Source of the DNA: Streptomyces sp. NBC_01463
GTDB lineage: Bacteria > Actinomycetota > Actinomycetes > Streptomycetales > Streptomycetaceae
NCBI GenBank assembly: GCA_036227345.1
Contig: CP109468.1
Coordinates: 2,480,001 to 2,544,000, forward strand
Reading direction: 5' to 3'
Length of the DNA stretch: 64,000 nt
Shown: positions 17,364 to 24,702 of the stretch, piece after piece
How the letters are laid out: every line of letters begins with the position of its first letter
Position numbering within the stretch: position 1 is the stretch's first letter
Program-made: the position numbers and the translations under genes
Notes under the pieces: generated by a model
What the model saw: the letters and a program-made list of their open reading frames with translations, nothing else
Databases searched by the model: none
What the model was told of the DNA's origin: nothing

Positions 17364-17392
17364 CTCCCTGCTCGAGCGAAGTCGAGAGCTTG
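17364..17392 (+). repeat. 29-bp hairpin-forming direct repeat, copy 2
   Basis: The same 29 bases with AAGT in place of AAGC, 72 bases after copy 1. Here the flanks CTCCC and GGGGGAG extend the CTCGA/TCGAG stem. It resembles intergenic hairpin repeats that recur in Streptomyces genomes (recalled, not searched). Confidence 0.8.
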
Positions 17393-17443
17393 GGGGAGCG
17401 CGCACCGGACCCCGCGAGCCCGGCATGATCCGAACGAGAGGCC

Positions 17444-19219
17444 CTAGTTGCCGCTGCCCGGCTCGGGCCATGCCGAGCAGTCGTCCCAGGTGCTGTCCCA
17501 GCCGGAGTTGCCGCCGCCGTCGGTGAGCGTGAAGGTGCCCGAGCCCTCGGGGTAGGCGCAGTTGTAGACACCGGCCGCGCCGACCCCGGTAGCGGTGACG
17601 TTCGACATCGTCACGGCTCCGGGCGTCTCGGCCTGGACGACGACCGTGCCGACCCCGTCCACGGCCGAACCGTCGACGGTGACGTTCTTGACGGCGTTGC
17701 CCGTACCGCCGCCCGAGACGAACTCGTAGGCGCCGTAGGGGCTGTCCTTGATGGTGGTGCCGGTGATGTTGACGTTCGCCTCGATGGCACTGTCGTAGGC
17801 GTCCACGCGCAGCGCACCCATCGGGTGGCCCCAGTTGGGGTTGAGGGCTCCCGTGCGTACGAGGGTGTTCCCGGAGACCGTGATGGTGCCGCCCAGCGGG
17901 AAGAACGGGTCGGCGAACTTCTGGTTGGAGATGGCGATGCCGCTGCCCAGCGCGTTGGTGTCGCTGATCAGGTTGTCCTTGACGGTGATGTCGCTGCCGC
18001 CGTAGATGGCGATGCCGTTCGCCAGGTTGGGCTGGGAGATGGTGTTGTTCGCGAAGGTGGAGCCGGTGTCGGCGGCGTTCAGCGACCACATCGCGAGGGA
18101 GTCGTCGCCCTGGTTGCGCAGGAAGTTGCCGCGCACCTGCACGCCGTGGGCGTTGCCGTTGAGGTTGAGGCCGTCGGCGGTGGTGTCGAGGATCCGGTTG
18201 TTCTCGACGACCAGGTTGTCGTTGTTGCCGGTCAGCCAGAGCCCGACCTTGAGGTGCTGCAGCCACATGCCGCTGACCAGGGAGCCGGGTCCGAGGGAGC
18301 CGTTGACGAAGTTGTCCGGGTTGCTGTCGACCCGCTCGGTGACCTCGCCGATGACCGCGAAGTCCTTGATGGTGACCTGGCCGGCGGAGTTGCTCTGGTT
18401 GATGAACCGCGAGGCGTGCACGACCGAGTGCCAGCTGCCGGCGCCCTGGATCGTGACGTTCTCGACCCCGCTCAGCTCGGAGTCCAGTTTGAAGTCACCC
18501 GCCGGGATCCACACCGTGCCGCCGGCCGCCTTCGCCTCGGTGATCGCCTCGCGGAAGGCCTGCGTGGAGTCCTGCTGACCGGTGGCGTCGGCGCCCTTGT
18601 CGACGACGGAGACCGCGCCGGACGGTGCGGCGGCGGGCGCGGCGACCTGCTCGAAGTCGGCGACGTCGACGGTGACCTCGGTGGCGGCGGCCTCCAGCCT
18701 CACCTTGTCACCCGCCGCCAGGTCGCGGCCCAGCAGGAGGCGTGCGTTGTCGAAGAGGTGGTGCGTCTTGGCGCCGACGATCCAGGGGGTGTCGACGTAG
18801 CTGTACTTGGAGGTGACCGGCAGGGACGCGTCGAGCTTCGTGCCGTTGACGTAGACGGCGAGTGAACCGCTCTGCCCGTCGGGCACGCTGTACGCGACGT
18901 TCACGGCGTTGGCCGCGCCGTCGAGGGTGAACTCCACGCTCTGCCCGCTGCTCAGGCGTACCGCCTGCCGGCCGGACGCCTCGGAGGCGAGGGTGCCCTG
19001 GGTGTGGTCGGGGCCGATCTTCTGGCCGGTGGTGGCGGCGGACTCCGCCTCGGCGGAGGTGAAGGGAAGGGTGGCGCCCGATACGGCGGCCGCCTCGGCC
19101 GCTGCCGGGGCCGGAGCCGGCCGGGCGGAGGCCTGACCGGTGACGCCGACGACCGTGCCCACGAGGGCGATCGCGACGGCGAGGACGTACGAATGACGCG
19201 TGGGGGCTGACATGCGCAT
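17444..19219 (-). CDS. Second secreted CBM + beta-helix GH87-like glycosidase
   Basis: 591 residues, paralogue of the preceding enzyme. It has a Sec signal peptide (cleavage near GQASARPA), an N-terminal carbohydrate-binding-like module (about 55-205, FTSAEAESA to VADFEQV), then a beta-helix. Asp349, Asp372 and Asp373 (TADGLNL and QGDDSLAMW) keep the same 23-residue spacing as the neighbour. A short C-terminal module with two cysteines (YNCAYPEG and WDDCSAW) is absent from the first copy. ATG 19219 has GGAG six bases upstream; ATG 19213 is the alternative. Likely secreted for fungal or bacterial alpha-glucan breakdown. Confidence 0.8.
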   Translation of the reverse strand: MRMSAPTRHSYVLAVAIALVGTVVGVTGQASARPAPAPAAAEAAAVSGATLPFTSAEAESAATTGQKIGPDHTQGTLASEASGRQAVRLSSGQSVEFTLDGAANAVNVAYSVPDGQSGSLAVYVNGTKLDASLPVTSKYSYVDTPWIVGAKTHHLFDNARLLLGRDLAAGDKVRLEAAATEVTVDVADFEQVAAPAAAPSGAVSVVDKGADATGQQDSTQAFREAITEAKAAGGTVWIPAGDFKLDSELSGVENVTIQGAGSWHSVVHASRFINQSNSAGQVTIKDFAVIGEVTERVDSNPDNFVNGSLGPGSLVSGMWLQHLKVGLWLTGNNDNLVVENNRILDTTADGLNLNGNAHGVQVRGNFLRNQGDDSLAMWSLNAADTGSTFANNTISQPNLANGIAIYGGSDITVKDNLISDTNALGSGIAISNQKFADPFFPLGGTITVSGNTLVRTGALNPNWGHPMGALRVDAYDSAIEANVNITGTTIKDSPYGAYEFVSGGGTGNAVKNVTVDGSAVDGVGTVVVQAETPGAVTMSNVTATGVGAAGVYNCAYPEGSGTFTLTDGGGNSGWDSTWDDCSAWPEPGSGN

Positions 19220-19555
19220 GACACTCCGATTCTTGTGGGACTGCGCTTCCTCGTGGGGGAGGTGGGGGGAGAGGGAAGCGCCTGACACTCAAGCATCACG
19301 AACACATGAACACAAGATGTCGCTCAGATATTGAAAATTTTCGACAGCAAGGTGAAACAACCAACTGGTGCGGAGACGCAGGCCGAACGGAACCTGGCGC
19401 CGCACCCCTCCGCACCGGAGGACTCAGGACAGCGGCGGCGCCGGGAAGGGCCGTACCGGCCACGAAAAACCGGCACCCCGCGCGTTCCGCGTGGTGCCGG
19501 CTGTCCTCTTCGGTCTCCGTCGAAAGCCCTCGTCACGGACGACAGGGGCAGGTGC
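19220..19555. other. 336-bp gap: glycosidase promoter region and upstream terminator
   Basis: No gene is supported here. The half next to the glycosidase is unusually AT-rich for this genome and holds the palindrome GAAAATTTTC (19333-19342). The other half holds the terminator of the binding-protein gene. The palindrome resembles the CGAAAnTTTCG-type elements known upstream of actinomycete polysaccharide-hydrolase genes, so a LacI-type operator is possible. Confidence 0.5.
19463..19500 (-). terminator. Rho-independent terminator of the second PotD-like gene
   Basis: On the minus strand, arms CCGGCACC (19493-19500) and GGTGCCGG (19470-19477), extended by an inner CGCG/CGCG stem, are followed directly by GTTTTTC. 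This is one of the few hairpins in the window with a clear T-tract. Confidence 0.85.
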
Positions 19556-20719
19556 TCACAGTCCGACGATGGAATTCCACTTCTTGGCGAACCCGGCGCG
19601 CTCCTCGGAGGTGATGTCACGGGCGATCGCCAGCCGCTTGCGCATGGCGTCGTCGGGGAAGATCAGCGGGTCCTCGGCGAGCGCGGCGGTCTCCTCGTCC
19701 TTGGAGGAGGCGAGCACCTCGCGCGCGGCCGGCACCGGGCAGACGTAGTTGACCCAGGTGGCGAGCTCGGCGGCGACCTCGGGCTCGTAGTAGAAGTCGA
19801 CGAGCTTCTCCGCATTGCGCTTGTGGCGGGCGAGGTTGGGGATCATGAGCGATTCCGCCCAGAGCTCGGCACCCTCCTCCGGCACCACGAACTCGATCTC
19901 GGGGTTGTCCGCCTGGAGCTGGATGACATCGCCGGAGTAGGCCTGGCAGGCGAGCACGTCGCCGGTGGAGAGGTCCTTGATGTAGTCGTTGCCGGTGAAG
20001 CGGCGGATGTGCTTCGACCTCACCAGCTTCTCCACCTGGTCGCAGATCTCGTGGAAGTCGTCGGCCGTCCAGCGGGTGATGTCGACGCCGTTGCCCTGCA
20101 TCAGCAGCGCGAACGACTCGTCGAGCCCCGACAACAGCGTCACCTTGCCGCGCAGATCGTCCGCCCACAGATCGCTCGTGTGCTTGATCTCGCGGCCGAG
20201 CCTCTTGCGGTTGTATGCGATGCCGGTGATCCCGGACTGCCAGGGCACGCTGTGCGTCCGGCCCTTGTCGAAGGCGGGCGAGCGCAGTTGCGGGTCGAGG
20301 TACTTCGCCACGTTGGGCTGCTTGGCCCGGTCCATCTCCTGGACCCAGCCGAGCCGGACGAACCGCGCCGCCATCCAGTCGCTCATGACGATCAGATCGC
20401 GGCCGGTCTGCTGGTGGTTCATCAGGGCCGGGCTGATCTTCCCGAAGAACTCGTCGTTGTCGTTGATCTCCTCGGTGTACGTGACGGAGATCCCGGTCCG
20501 CTTGCTGAACGCGTCGAGGGTGGGCCGCTTCGACTCGTCCTCGTCGTCGGTGTCGATGTACAGCGGCCAGTTGGCGAAGTGCAGGGTGTGGTCGCCGGCG
20601 GAGTAGTCGCGTCCGGCCCGGTCACCCGGCTCCACGAAGGCGGCGGGCACTCCGCAGCCGGCCAGCGTGGCACCGGCCGCTCCCGCCCCGAGGGCGCGGA
20701 GCAGGGACCGGCGGGACAT
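19556..20719 (-). CDS. Second polyamine-type substrate-binding lipoprotein (PotD-like), Tat-exported
   Basis: 387 residues. Twin arginines at 3-4 (SRRSLLRALG) and lipobox Cys22 (TLAGC) predict a Tat lipoprotein. FANWPLYID matches the PotD N-terminal substrate-binding segment. The protein is clearly paralogous to that at 3890-5140 (GRDLI, IRRFTGNDY, NYVCPVP). No ATPase or permease gene accompanies it, so it may feed the transporter encoded 17 kb away. A GTG at 20743 would add eight residues; neither start has a good ribosome site. The open frame further upstream is not coding. Confidence 0.88.
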   Translation of the reverse strand: MSRRSLLRALGAGAAGATLAGCGVPAAFVEPGDRAGRDYSAGDHTLHFANWPLYIDTDDEDESKRPTLDAFSKRTGISVTYTEEINDNDEFFGKISPALMNHQQTGRDLIVMSDWMAARFVRLGWVQEMDRAKQPNVAKYLDPQLRSPAFDKGRTHSVPWQSGITGIAYNRKRLGREIKHTSDLWADDLRGKVTLLSGLDESFALLMQGNGVDITRWTADDFHEICDQVEKLVRSKHIRRFTGNDYIKDLSTGDVLACQAYSGDVIQLQADNPEIEFVVPEEGAELWAESLMIPNLARHKRNAEKLVDFYYEPEVAAELATWVNYVCPVPAAREVLASSKDEETAALAEDPLIFPDDAMRKRLAIARDITSEERAGFAKKWNSIVGL

Positions 20720-20865
20720 GGGGTGGTTCGGGATCGCTCGCACCTGCGCAGGATGCCGGTCCGCCGGTGCGGCGGGCAATGGACCAACCGTCCAGCGGTG
20801 CCCGCCCGCCGCGCACACCCTGTCGAGGGCGGACGGACCCTCCGGGCGCGGACACCGCTCCCGGA

Positions 20866-20922
20866 GACACGGATACGGCCCCCGGGCACTCGCACAGTGC
20901 GCCCGGGGGCCGTATCCGTGTC
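20866..20922 (-). terminator. Very strong hairpin between dehydrogenase and binding-protein genes
   Basis: Perfect 22-base arms (20866-20887 and 20901-20922, core GATACGGCCCCCGGGC) with a 13-base loop lie 28 bases after the dehydrogenase stop. They should terminate or strongly attenuate read-through into the binding-protein gene. Confidence 0.85.
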
Positions 20923-20949
20923 CATGGAGCGAGGCTCCGCCGACGGGTT

Positions 20950-22389
20950 TCAGCCGTCGAGCGAGGTCATGACGTGCTTGATGCGGGTGTAGTCCTCGAA
21001 GCCGTAGGCGGAGAGGTCCTTGCCGTAGCCGGACTTCTTGAATCCGCCGTGCGGCATCTCGGCGACGAGCGGGATGTGGGTGTTGATCCACACGCAGCCG
21101 AAGTCGAGGTTCTTGGACATCCGCATGGCGCGTGCGTGGTCCTTGGTCCACACCGAGGAGGCGAGGGCGTAGTCGACGCCGTTCGCCCACTCCAGCGCCT
21201 GGGCCTCGTCGGTGAACGACTGGACGGTGATGACCGGACCGAACACCTCGTTCTGGATGATCTCGTCGTCCTGTTTGAGGCCGGAGACGACAGTCGGGGC
21301 GTAGAAGTAGCCCTTGTCACCGACCCGGTGGCCGCCCGCCTCGACCTTGGCGTGGGCCGGGAGCCGCTCGACGAAGCCGCTGACCTGGGCGAGCTGGTTC
21401 GCGTTGTTGAGCGGGCCGTAGAGCACGTCCTCGTCGTCCGGCTGCCCGGTCTTCGTGTCGGCCGCCGCCTTGGCGAGCGCGGTGACGAACTCGTCGTGGA
21501 TCGACTCGTGGACCAGGACGCGGGTCGCGGCCGTACAGTCCTGTCCGGCGTTGAAGTACCCGGCGACCGAGATGTCCTCGACGGCCTTCGCGATGTCGGT
21601 GTCCTCGAAGACGACGACGGGCGCCTTGCCGCCGAGCTCCAGGTGGACCCGCTTGACGTCCTTGGCCGCGGACTCGGCCACCTGCATGCCCGCCCGGACC
21701 GAACCGGTGATGGAGGCCATCGCCGGCGTCCGGTGCTCGACCATCGCGCGGCCGGTGTCACGGTCGCCGCAGATGACGTTGAAGACGCCCTTGGGCAGGA
21801 TCTGCCCGATGATCTCGGCGATCAGCACGGTCGACGCCGGGGTGGTGTCGGACGGCTTGATGACGACGGTGTTGCCCGCGGCGAGGGCCGGGGCGAACTT
21901 CCAGACGGCCATCATCATCGGGTAGTTCCACGGCGCGACCTGCGCGCAGACCCCGACCGGCTCGCGGCGGACGATGGAGGTCAGACCCTCCATGTACTCG
22001 CCGGCCGAGCGGCCCTCCAGCAGCCGGGCGGCGCCCGCGAAGAAGCGGATCTGGTCCACCATCGGCGGAAGCTCTTCGCTGCGGGTCAGCCCGACCGGTT
22101 TGCCGGTGTTCTCGGACTCGGCCGCGATGAGGTCCTCGGCGCGCTCCTCGAAGGCGTCCGCGATCTTCAGCAGGGCGCGCTGCCGCTCGGCGGGCGTGGC
22201 GTCGCGCCAGGCGGGGAAGGCAGCGGCGGCGGCGTCCATGGCGGCATCGACATCGGCCTCGCCCGAGAGCGGCGAGGTCGCGTAGACCTCCTCCGTCACC
22301 GGGTTGACCACGTCGATGGTCCGCCCGTCGGCGGCGTCCCGGAACTCTCCGTTGATGTAGTTGCGCAGACGGCGCACCTCGGTGGTCAC
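20950..22389 (-). CDS. Gamma-aminobutyraldehyde dehydrogenase
   Basis: 479 residues, aldehyde dehydrogenase superfamily; likely oxidises 4-aminobutyraldehyde from putrescine breakdown to GABA. Visible residues: base Glu251 (VHLELGGKAP), nucleophile Cys285 (NAGQDCTAATR), and cofactor motif SITGSVRAG. The N-terminus (RRLRNYINGEF) fits the PuuC/PatD-type subgroup. GTG 22389 is chosen because AGGAGG lies 7 bases upstream; the ORF is open to 22467. It is transcribed divergently from an Lrp-type regulator, the usual arrangement for a regulated catabolic gene. A paralogue lies at 5184-6698. Confidence 0.92.
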   Translation of the reverse strand: MTTEVRRLRNYINGEFRDAADGRTIDVVNPVTEEVYATSPLSGEADVDAAMDAAAAAFPAWRDATPAERQRALLKIADAFEERAEDLIAAESENTGKPVGLTRSEELPPMVDQIRFFAGAARLLEGRSAGEYMEGLTSIVRREPVGVCAQVAPWNYPMMMAVWKFAPALAAGNTVVIKPSDTTPASTVLIAEIIGQILPKGVFNVICGDRDTGRAMVEHRTPAMASITGSVRAGMQVAESAAKDVKRVHLELGGKAPVVVFEDTDIAKAVEDISVAGYFNAGQDCTAATRVLVHESIHDEFVTALAKAAADTKTGQPDDEDVLYGPLNNANQLAQVSGFVERLPAHAKVEAGGHRVGDKGYFYAPTVVSGLKQDDEIIQNEVFGPVITVQSFTDEAQALEWANGVDYALASSVWTKDHARAMRMSKNLDFGCVWINTHIPLVAEMPHGGFKKSGYGKDLSAYGFEDYTRIKHVMTSLDG

Positions 22390-22442
22390 AACCACCCCTC
22401 CTGTCGACACGTCCAATGGGTGAGACATCCAGCCTAGTCGCA

Positions 22443-22523
22443 TGGGTAACGGTTTCGACATACCCAACCGCCGTCAACTTCGGATTCGGTGAGATTAGAG
22501 CCCTTCAACAACGAATTTCATCG
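22443..22523. promoter_or_regulatory. Divergent promoter/operator region with two candidate sites
   Basis: This lies between the dehydrogenase and the Lrp-type regulator. It contains TGGGTA (22443-22448) mirrored by TACCCA (22461-22466), and the AT-rich segment CAACAACGAATTTCATCG (22506-22523). The latter resembles 6789-6806 in the other polyamine promoter. Lrp/AsnC proteins usually bind such regions next to their own gene. The assignment is inferred. Confidence 0.45.
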
Positions 22524-22567
22524 ATTGAGGGTTGCGAGACGGACGAGTCCCGGTGCAGAGTGGCTCC

Positions 22568-23059
22568 GTGGCCAGTCGCAGCGCAGACTCCAGGACCGGG
22601 AACGGATCGTCCCCAGCGGTCGATGCCGTGTCCCTCGCAATCATCGAGCAGCTCCAGGAGGACGGGCGCCGTCCGTACGCCGCGATCGGCAAGGCCGTGG
22701 GCCTCTCCGAGGCGGCCGTGCGCCAGCGCGTACAGAAGCTGCTCGACCAGGGCGTGATGCAGATCGTCGCCGTCACGGACCCGCTCACCGTGGGGTTCCG
22801 GCGGCAGGCGATGGTCGGGATCAACGTCGAGGGCGACCTCGACCCCGTCGCGGAAGCCCTGTCGGCCATGGCCGAATGCGAGTACGTGGTGATGACCGCG
22901 GGCTCCTTCGACCTGATGGTGGAGATCGTCTGCGAGGACGACGACCACCTGCTGGAGACGATCAACAAACGCATCCGGGCCATTCCCGGTGTGCGCTCCA
23001 CCGAGAGCTTCGTCTACCTCAAGCTCAAGAAGCAGACCTATATGTGGGGAACCCGATAG
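22568..23059 (+). CDS. Lrp/AsnC family transcriptional regulator
   Basis: 163 residues, feast/famine type. N-terminal winged HTH (AIIEQLQEDGRRPYAAIGKAVGLSEAA.RQRVQKLLDQG) followed by a RAM-type ligand domain (VGINVEGDLDPV, VVMTAGSFDLMVEIVC). GTG 22568 is the likely start; no ribosome site is clear. It lies three bases before the aminotransferase gene and is divergent from the aldehyde dehydrogenase. It is therefore the probable local regulator, with an amino acid or amine as ligand. Confidence 0.9.
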   Translation: MASRSADSRTGNGSSPAVDAVSLAIIEQLQEDGRRPYAAIGKAVGLSEAAVRQRVQKLLDQGVMQIVAVTDPLTVGFRRQAMVGINVEGDLDPVAEALSAMAECEYVVMTAGSFDLMVEIVCEDDDHLLETINKRIRAIPGVRSTESFVYLKLKKQTYMWGTR

Positions 23060-23061
23060 CC

Positions 23062-24423
23062 GTGAGCAAGGACCTCAGCCGGACCGCGTACGACCACCTG
23101 TGGATGCATTTCACCCGCATGTCGGACTACGAGAACGCGCCCGTTCCCACCATCGTGCGTGGCGAGGGCACCTACATCTACGACGACCAGGGCAAGCGCT
23201 ACCTCGACGGCCTGTCCGGCCTGTTCGTGGTCAACGCCGGCCACGGCCGCCACGAGCTCGCCGAGGCCGCTTACAAGCAGGCCCAGGAGCTCGCCTTCTT
23301 CCCGGTGTGGTCCTACGCCCACCCGAAGGCCGTCGAGCTGGCCGAGCGCCTCGCCGACTACGCCCCGGGCGACCTCAACAAGGTCTTCTTCACCACCGGT
23401 GGCGGCGAGGCCGTCGAGACCGCCTGGAAGCTGGCCAAGCAGTACTTCAAGCTCAAGGGCAAGCCGACCAAGTACAAGGTCATCTCGCGCGCGGTCGCCT
23501 ACCACGGCACCCCGCAGGGCGCCCTGTCCATCACCGGCCTGCCGGCCCTCAAGGCCCCCTTCGAGCCGCTGGTCCCCGGCGCGCACAAGGTGCCGAACAC
23601 CAACATCTACCGCGCCCCGATCCACGGCGACGACCCGGAGGCCTTCGGCCGCTGGGCCGCCGACCAGATCGAGCAGGAGATCCTCTTCGAGGGCGCGGAC
23701 ACCGTCGCCGCCGTCTTCCTGGAGCCGGTGCAGAACGCCGGCGGCTGCTTCCCGCCGCCGCCCGGGTACTTCCAGCGGGTCCGCGAGATCTGCGACCAGT
23801 ACGACGTGCTGCTCGTCTCCGACGAGGTCATCTGCGCCTTCGGCCGCCTCGGCACGATGTTCGCCTGCGACAAGTTCGGCTACGTGCCGGACATGATCAC
23901 CTGCGCCAAGGGCATGACCTCGGGCTACTCCCCCATCGGTGCCTGCATCATCTCGGACAGGCTCGCCGAGCCGTTCTACGAGGGCGACAACACCTTCCTG
24001 CACGGCTACACCTTCGGCGGCCACCCGGTCTCCGCGGCGGTCGGCCTCGCCAACCTCGACATCTTCGAGCGCGAGGGCCTCAACCAGCACGTGCTCGACA
24101 ACGAGAACGCCTTCTTCACCACACTCCAGAAGCTCCACGACCTGCCGATCGTCGGCGACGTCCGCGGCAACGGCTTCTTCTACGGCATCGAGCTGGTGAA
24201 GGACAAGGTCACCAAGGAGACGTTCACCGACGAGGAGACCGAGCGCGTCCTGTACGGCTTCCTCTCCAAGGCGCTGTACGACAACGGCCTGTACTGCCGG
24301 GCCGACGACCGCGGCGACCCGGTCGTCCAGCTCGCCCCGCCGCTGGTCTCCGACCAGTCCACGTTCGACGAGATCGAGGGCATCCTGCGGTCCGTCCTCA
24401 CGGAGGCCTGGACGAAGCTCTGA
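23062..24423 (+). CDS. Class III PLP aminotransferase, probable putrescine/omega-amine:pyruvate transaminase
   Basis: 453 residues. PLP-fold motifs: LSGLFVVNAGHGR, FFTTGGGEAVETAWKLA, cofactor Asp in LLVSDEVICAFGR, and Schiff-base Lys in ITCAKGMTSGYSP. The block LHGYTFGGHPVSAAVGL resembles SpuC-like putrescine-pyruvate aminotransferases, which make 4-aminobutyraldehyde, the substrate of the flanking dehydrogenases. GTG 23062 lies two bases after the regulator stop, so the pair is co-transcribed. A generic omega-amino acid transaminase is the alternative. Confidence 0.88.
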   Translation: MSKDLSRTAYDHLWMHFTRMSDYENAPVPTIVRGEGTYIYDDQGKRYLDGLSGLFVVNAGHGRHELAEAAYKQAQELAFFPVWSYAHPKAVELAERLADYAPGDLNKVFFTTGGGEAVETAWKLAKQYFKLKGKPTKYKVISRAVAYHGTPQGALSITGLPALKAPFEPLVPGAHKVPNTNIYRAPIHGDDPEAFGRWAADQIEQEILFEGADTVAAVFLEPVQNAGGCFPPPPGYFQRVREICDQYDVLLVSDEVICAFGRLGTMFACDKFGYVPDMITCAKGMTSGYSPIGACIISDRLAEPFYEGDNTFLHGYTFGGHPVSAAVGLANLDIFEREGLNQHVLDNENAFFTTLQKLHDLPIVGDVRGNGFFYGIELVKDKVTKETFTDEETERVLYGFLSKALYDNGLYCRADDRGDPVVQLAPPLVSDQSTFDEIEGILRSVLTEAWTKL

Positions 24424-24442
24424 CCCCAGGCCCGGGCAGGTT

Positions 24443-24463
24443 CCGAACGGGACGCCCGTTCGG
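24443..24463 (+). terminator. Hairpin after the aminotransferase gene
   Basis: Arms CCGAACGGG and CCCGTTCGG around a 3-base loop, 20 bases after the stop codon. Confidence 0.6.
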
Positions 24464-24537
24464 CCCAGGCTTGACCACCGCTTGACCGTCCCGGGAGGAA
24501 TCCCGAGGGACCCCTCCAGCGGTCATTTCATACGGTC

Positions 24538-24591
24538 CACGCGGCCCGGATGCGCCCATTCGAGTGGGAAGAAGCGCACCCGGGCCGCGTG
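24538..24591 (+). terminator. Second, longer hairpin downstream of the aminotransferase
   Basis: Perfect 12-base outer arms (CACGCGGCCCGG and its complement) with an inner TGCG/CGCA pair. It may back up termination before the ABC genes. It lies 110 bases upstream of their promoter palindrome. Confidence 0.55.
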
Positions 24592-24650
24592 CTGTGCGCA
24601 CACCGTGACCGGAATCCTTACGGTGCCGAGTGACCGATCGGCCCCGCCTT

Positions 24651-24672
24651 CGTTCCCCCGTACGGGGGAACG
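24651..24672. promoter_or_regulatory. Perfect 22-bp palindrome upstream of the ABC genes
   Basis: CGTTCCCCCGT and its exact complement meet with no spacer, ending 31 bases before the ATPase start codon. The position and full symmetry fit an operator bound by a dimeric regulator. TACGGGGGAA also occurs once at 53128-53137, upstream of another gene. Confidence 0.6.
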
Positions 24673-24702
24673 GGATATCTGATCTGAACCGAGGTGTACG
24701 CC

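Larger units (their letters stand above)
17206..17447. repeat. 240-bp element bounded by long imperfect inverted repeats
   Basis: The left arm (17206-17258) begins CAGGGTCTTTCGTTTGGATC. The right arm (17399-17447, read on the minus strand) begins CTAGGGCCTCTCGTTCGGAT. The arms match for about 26 positions with few differences, then again over GCGGGGTCCGGTGCG. The CTAG end of the element supplies the stop codon of the downstream glycosidase gene. The loop carries two direct repeats. It has the look of a dispersed Streptomyces repeat or MITE and fills the whole gap between the two glycosidase genes. Confidence 0.7.

Noticed and set aside
17206..17447. CRISPR array or insertion sequence in the repeat-rich gap
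   Set aside because: Only two direct repeats with unequal surroundings and no cas genes; no transposase frame. Better described as a short inverted-repeat element.
17091..18266. Extra N-terminal 392 residues of the first glycosidase frame
   Set aside because: Out-of-frame copy of the neighbouring glycosidase gene and the repeat element; no ribosome site, and the signal peptide begins at 17090.
1..24423. Secondary-metabolite gene cluster, because of aminotransferase, oxidase, methyltransferase and transporter genes together
   Set aside because: No polyketide, peptide, terpene or RiPP core enzyme. The genes fit polyamine and GABA catabolism better.
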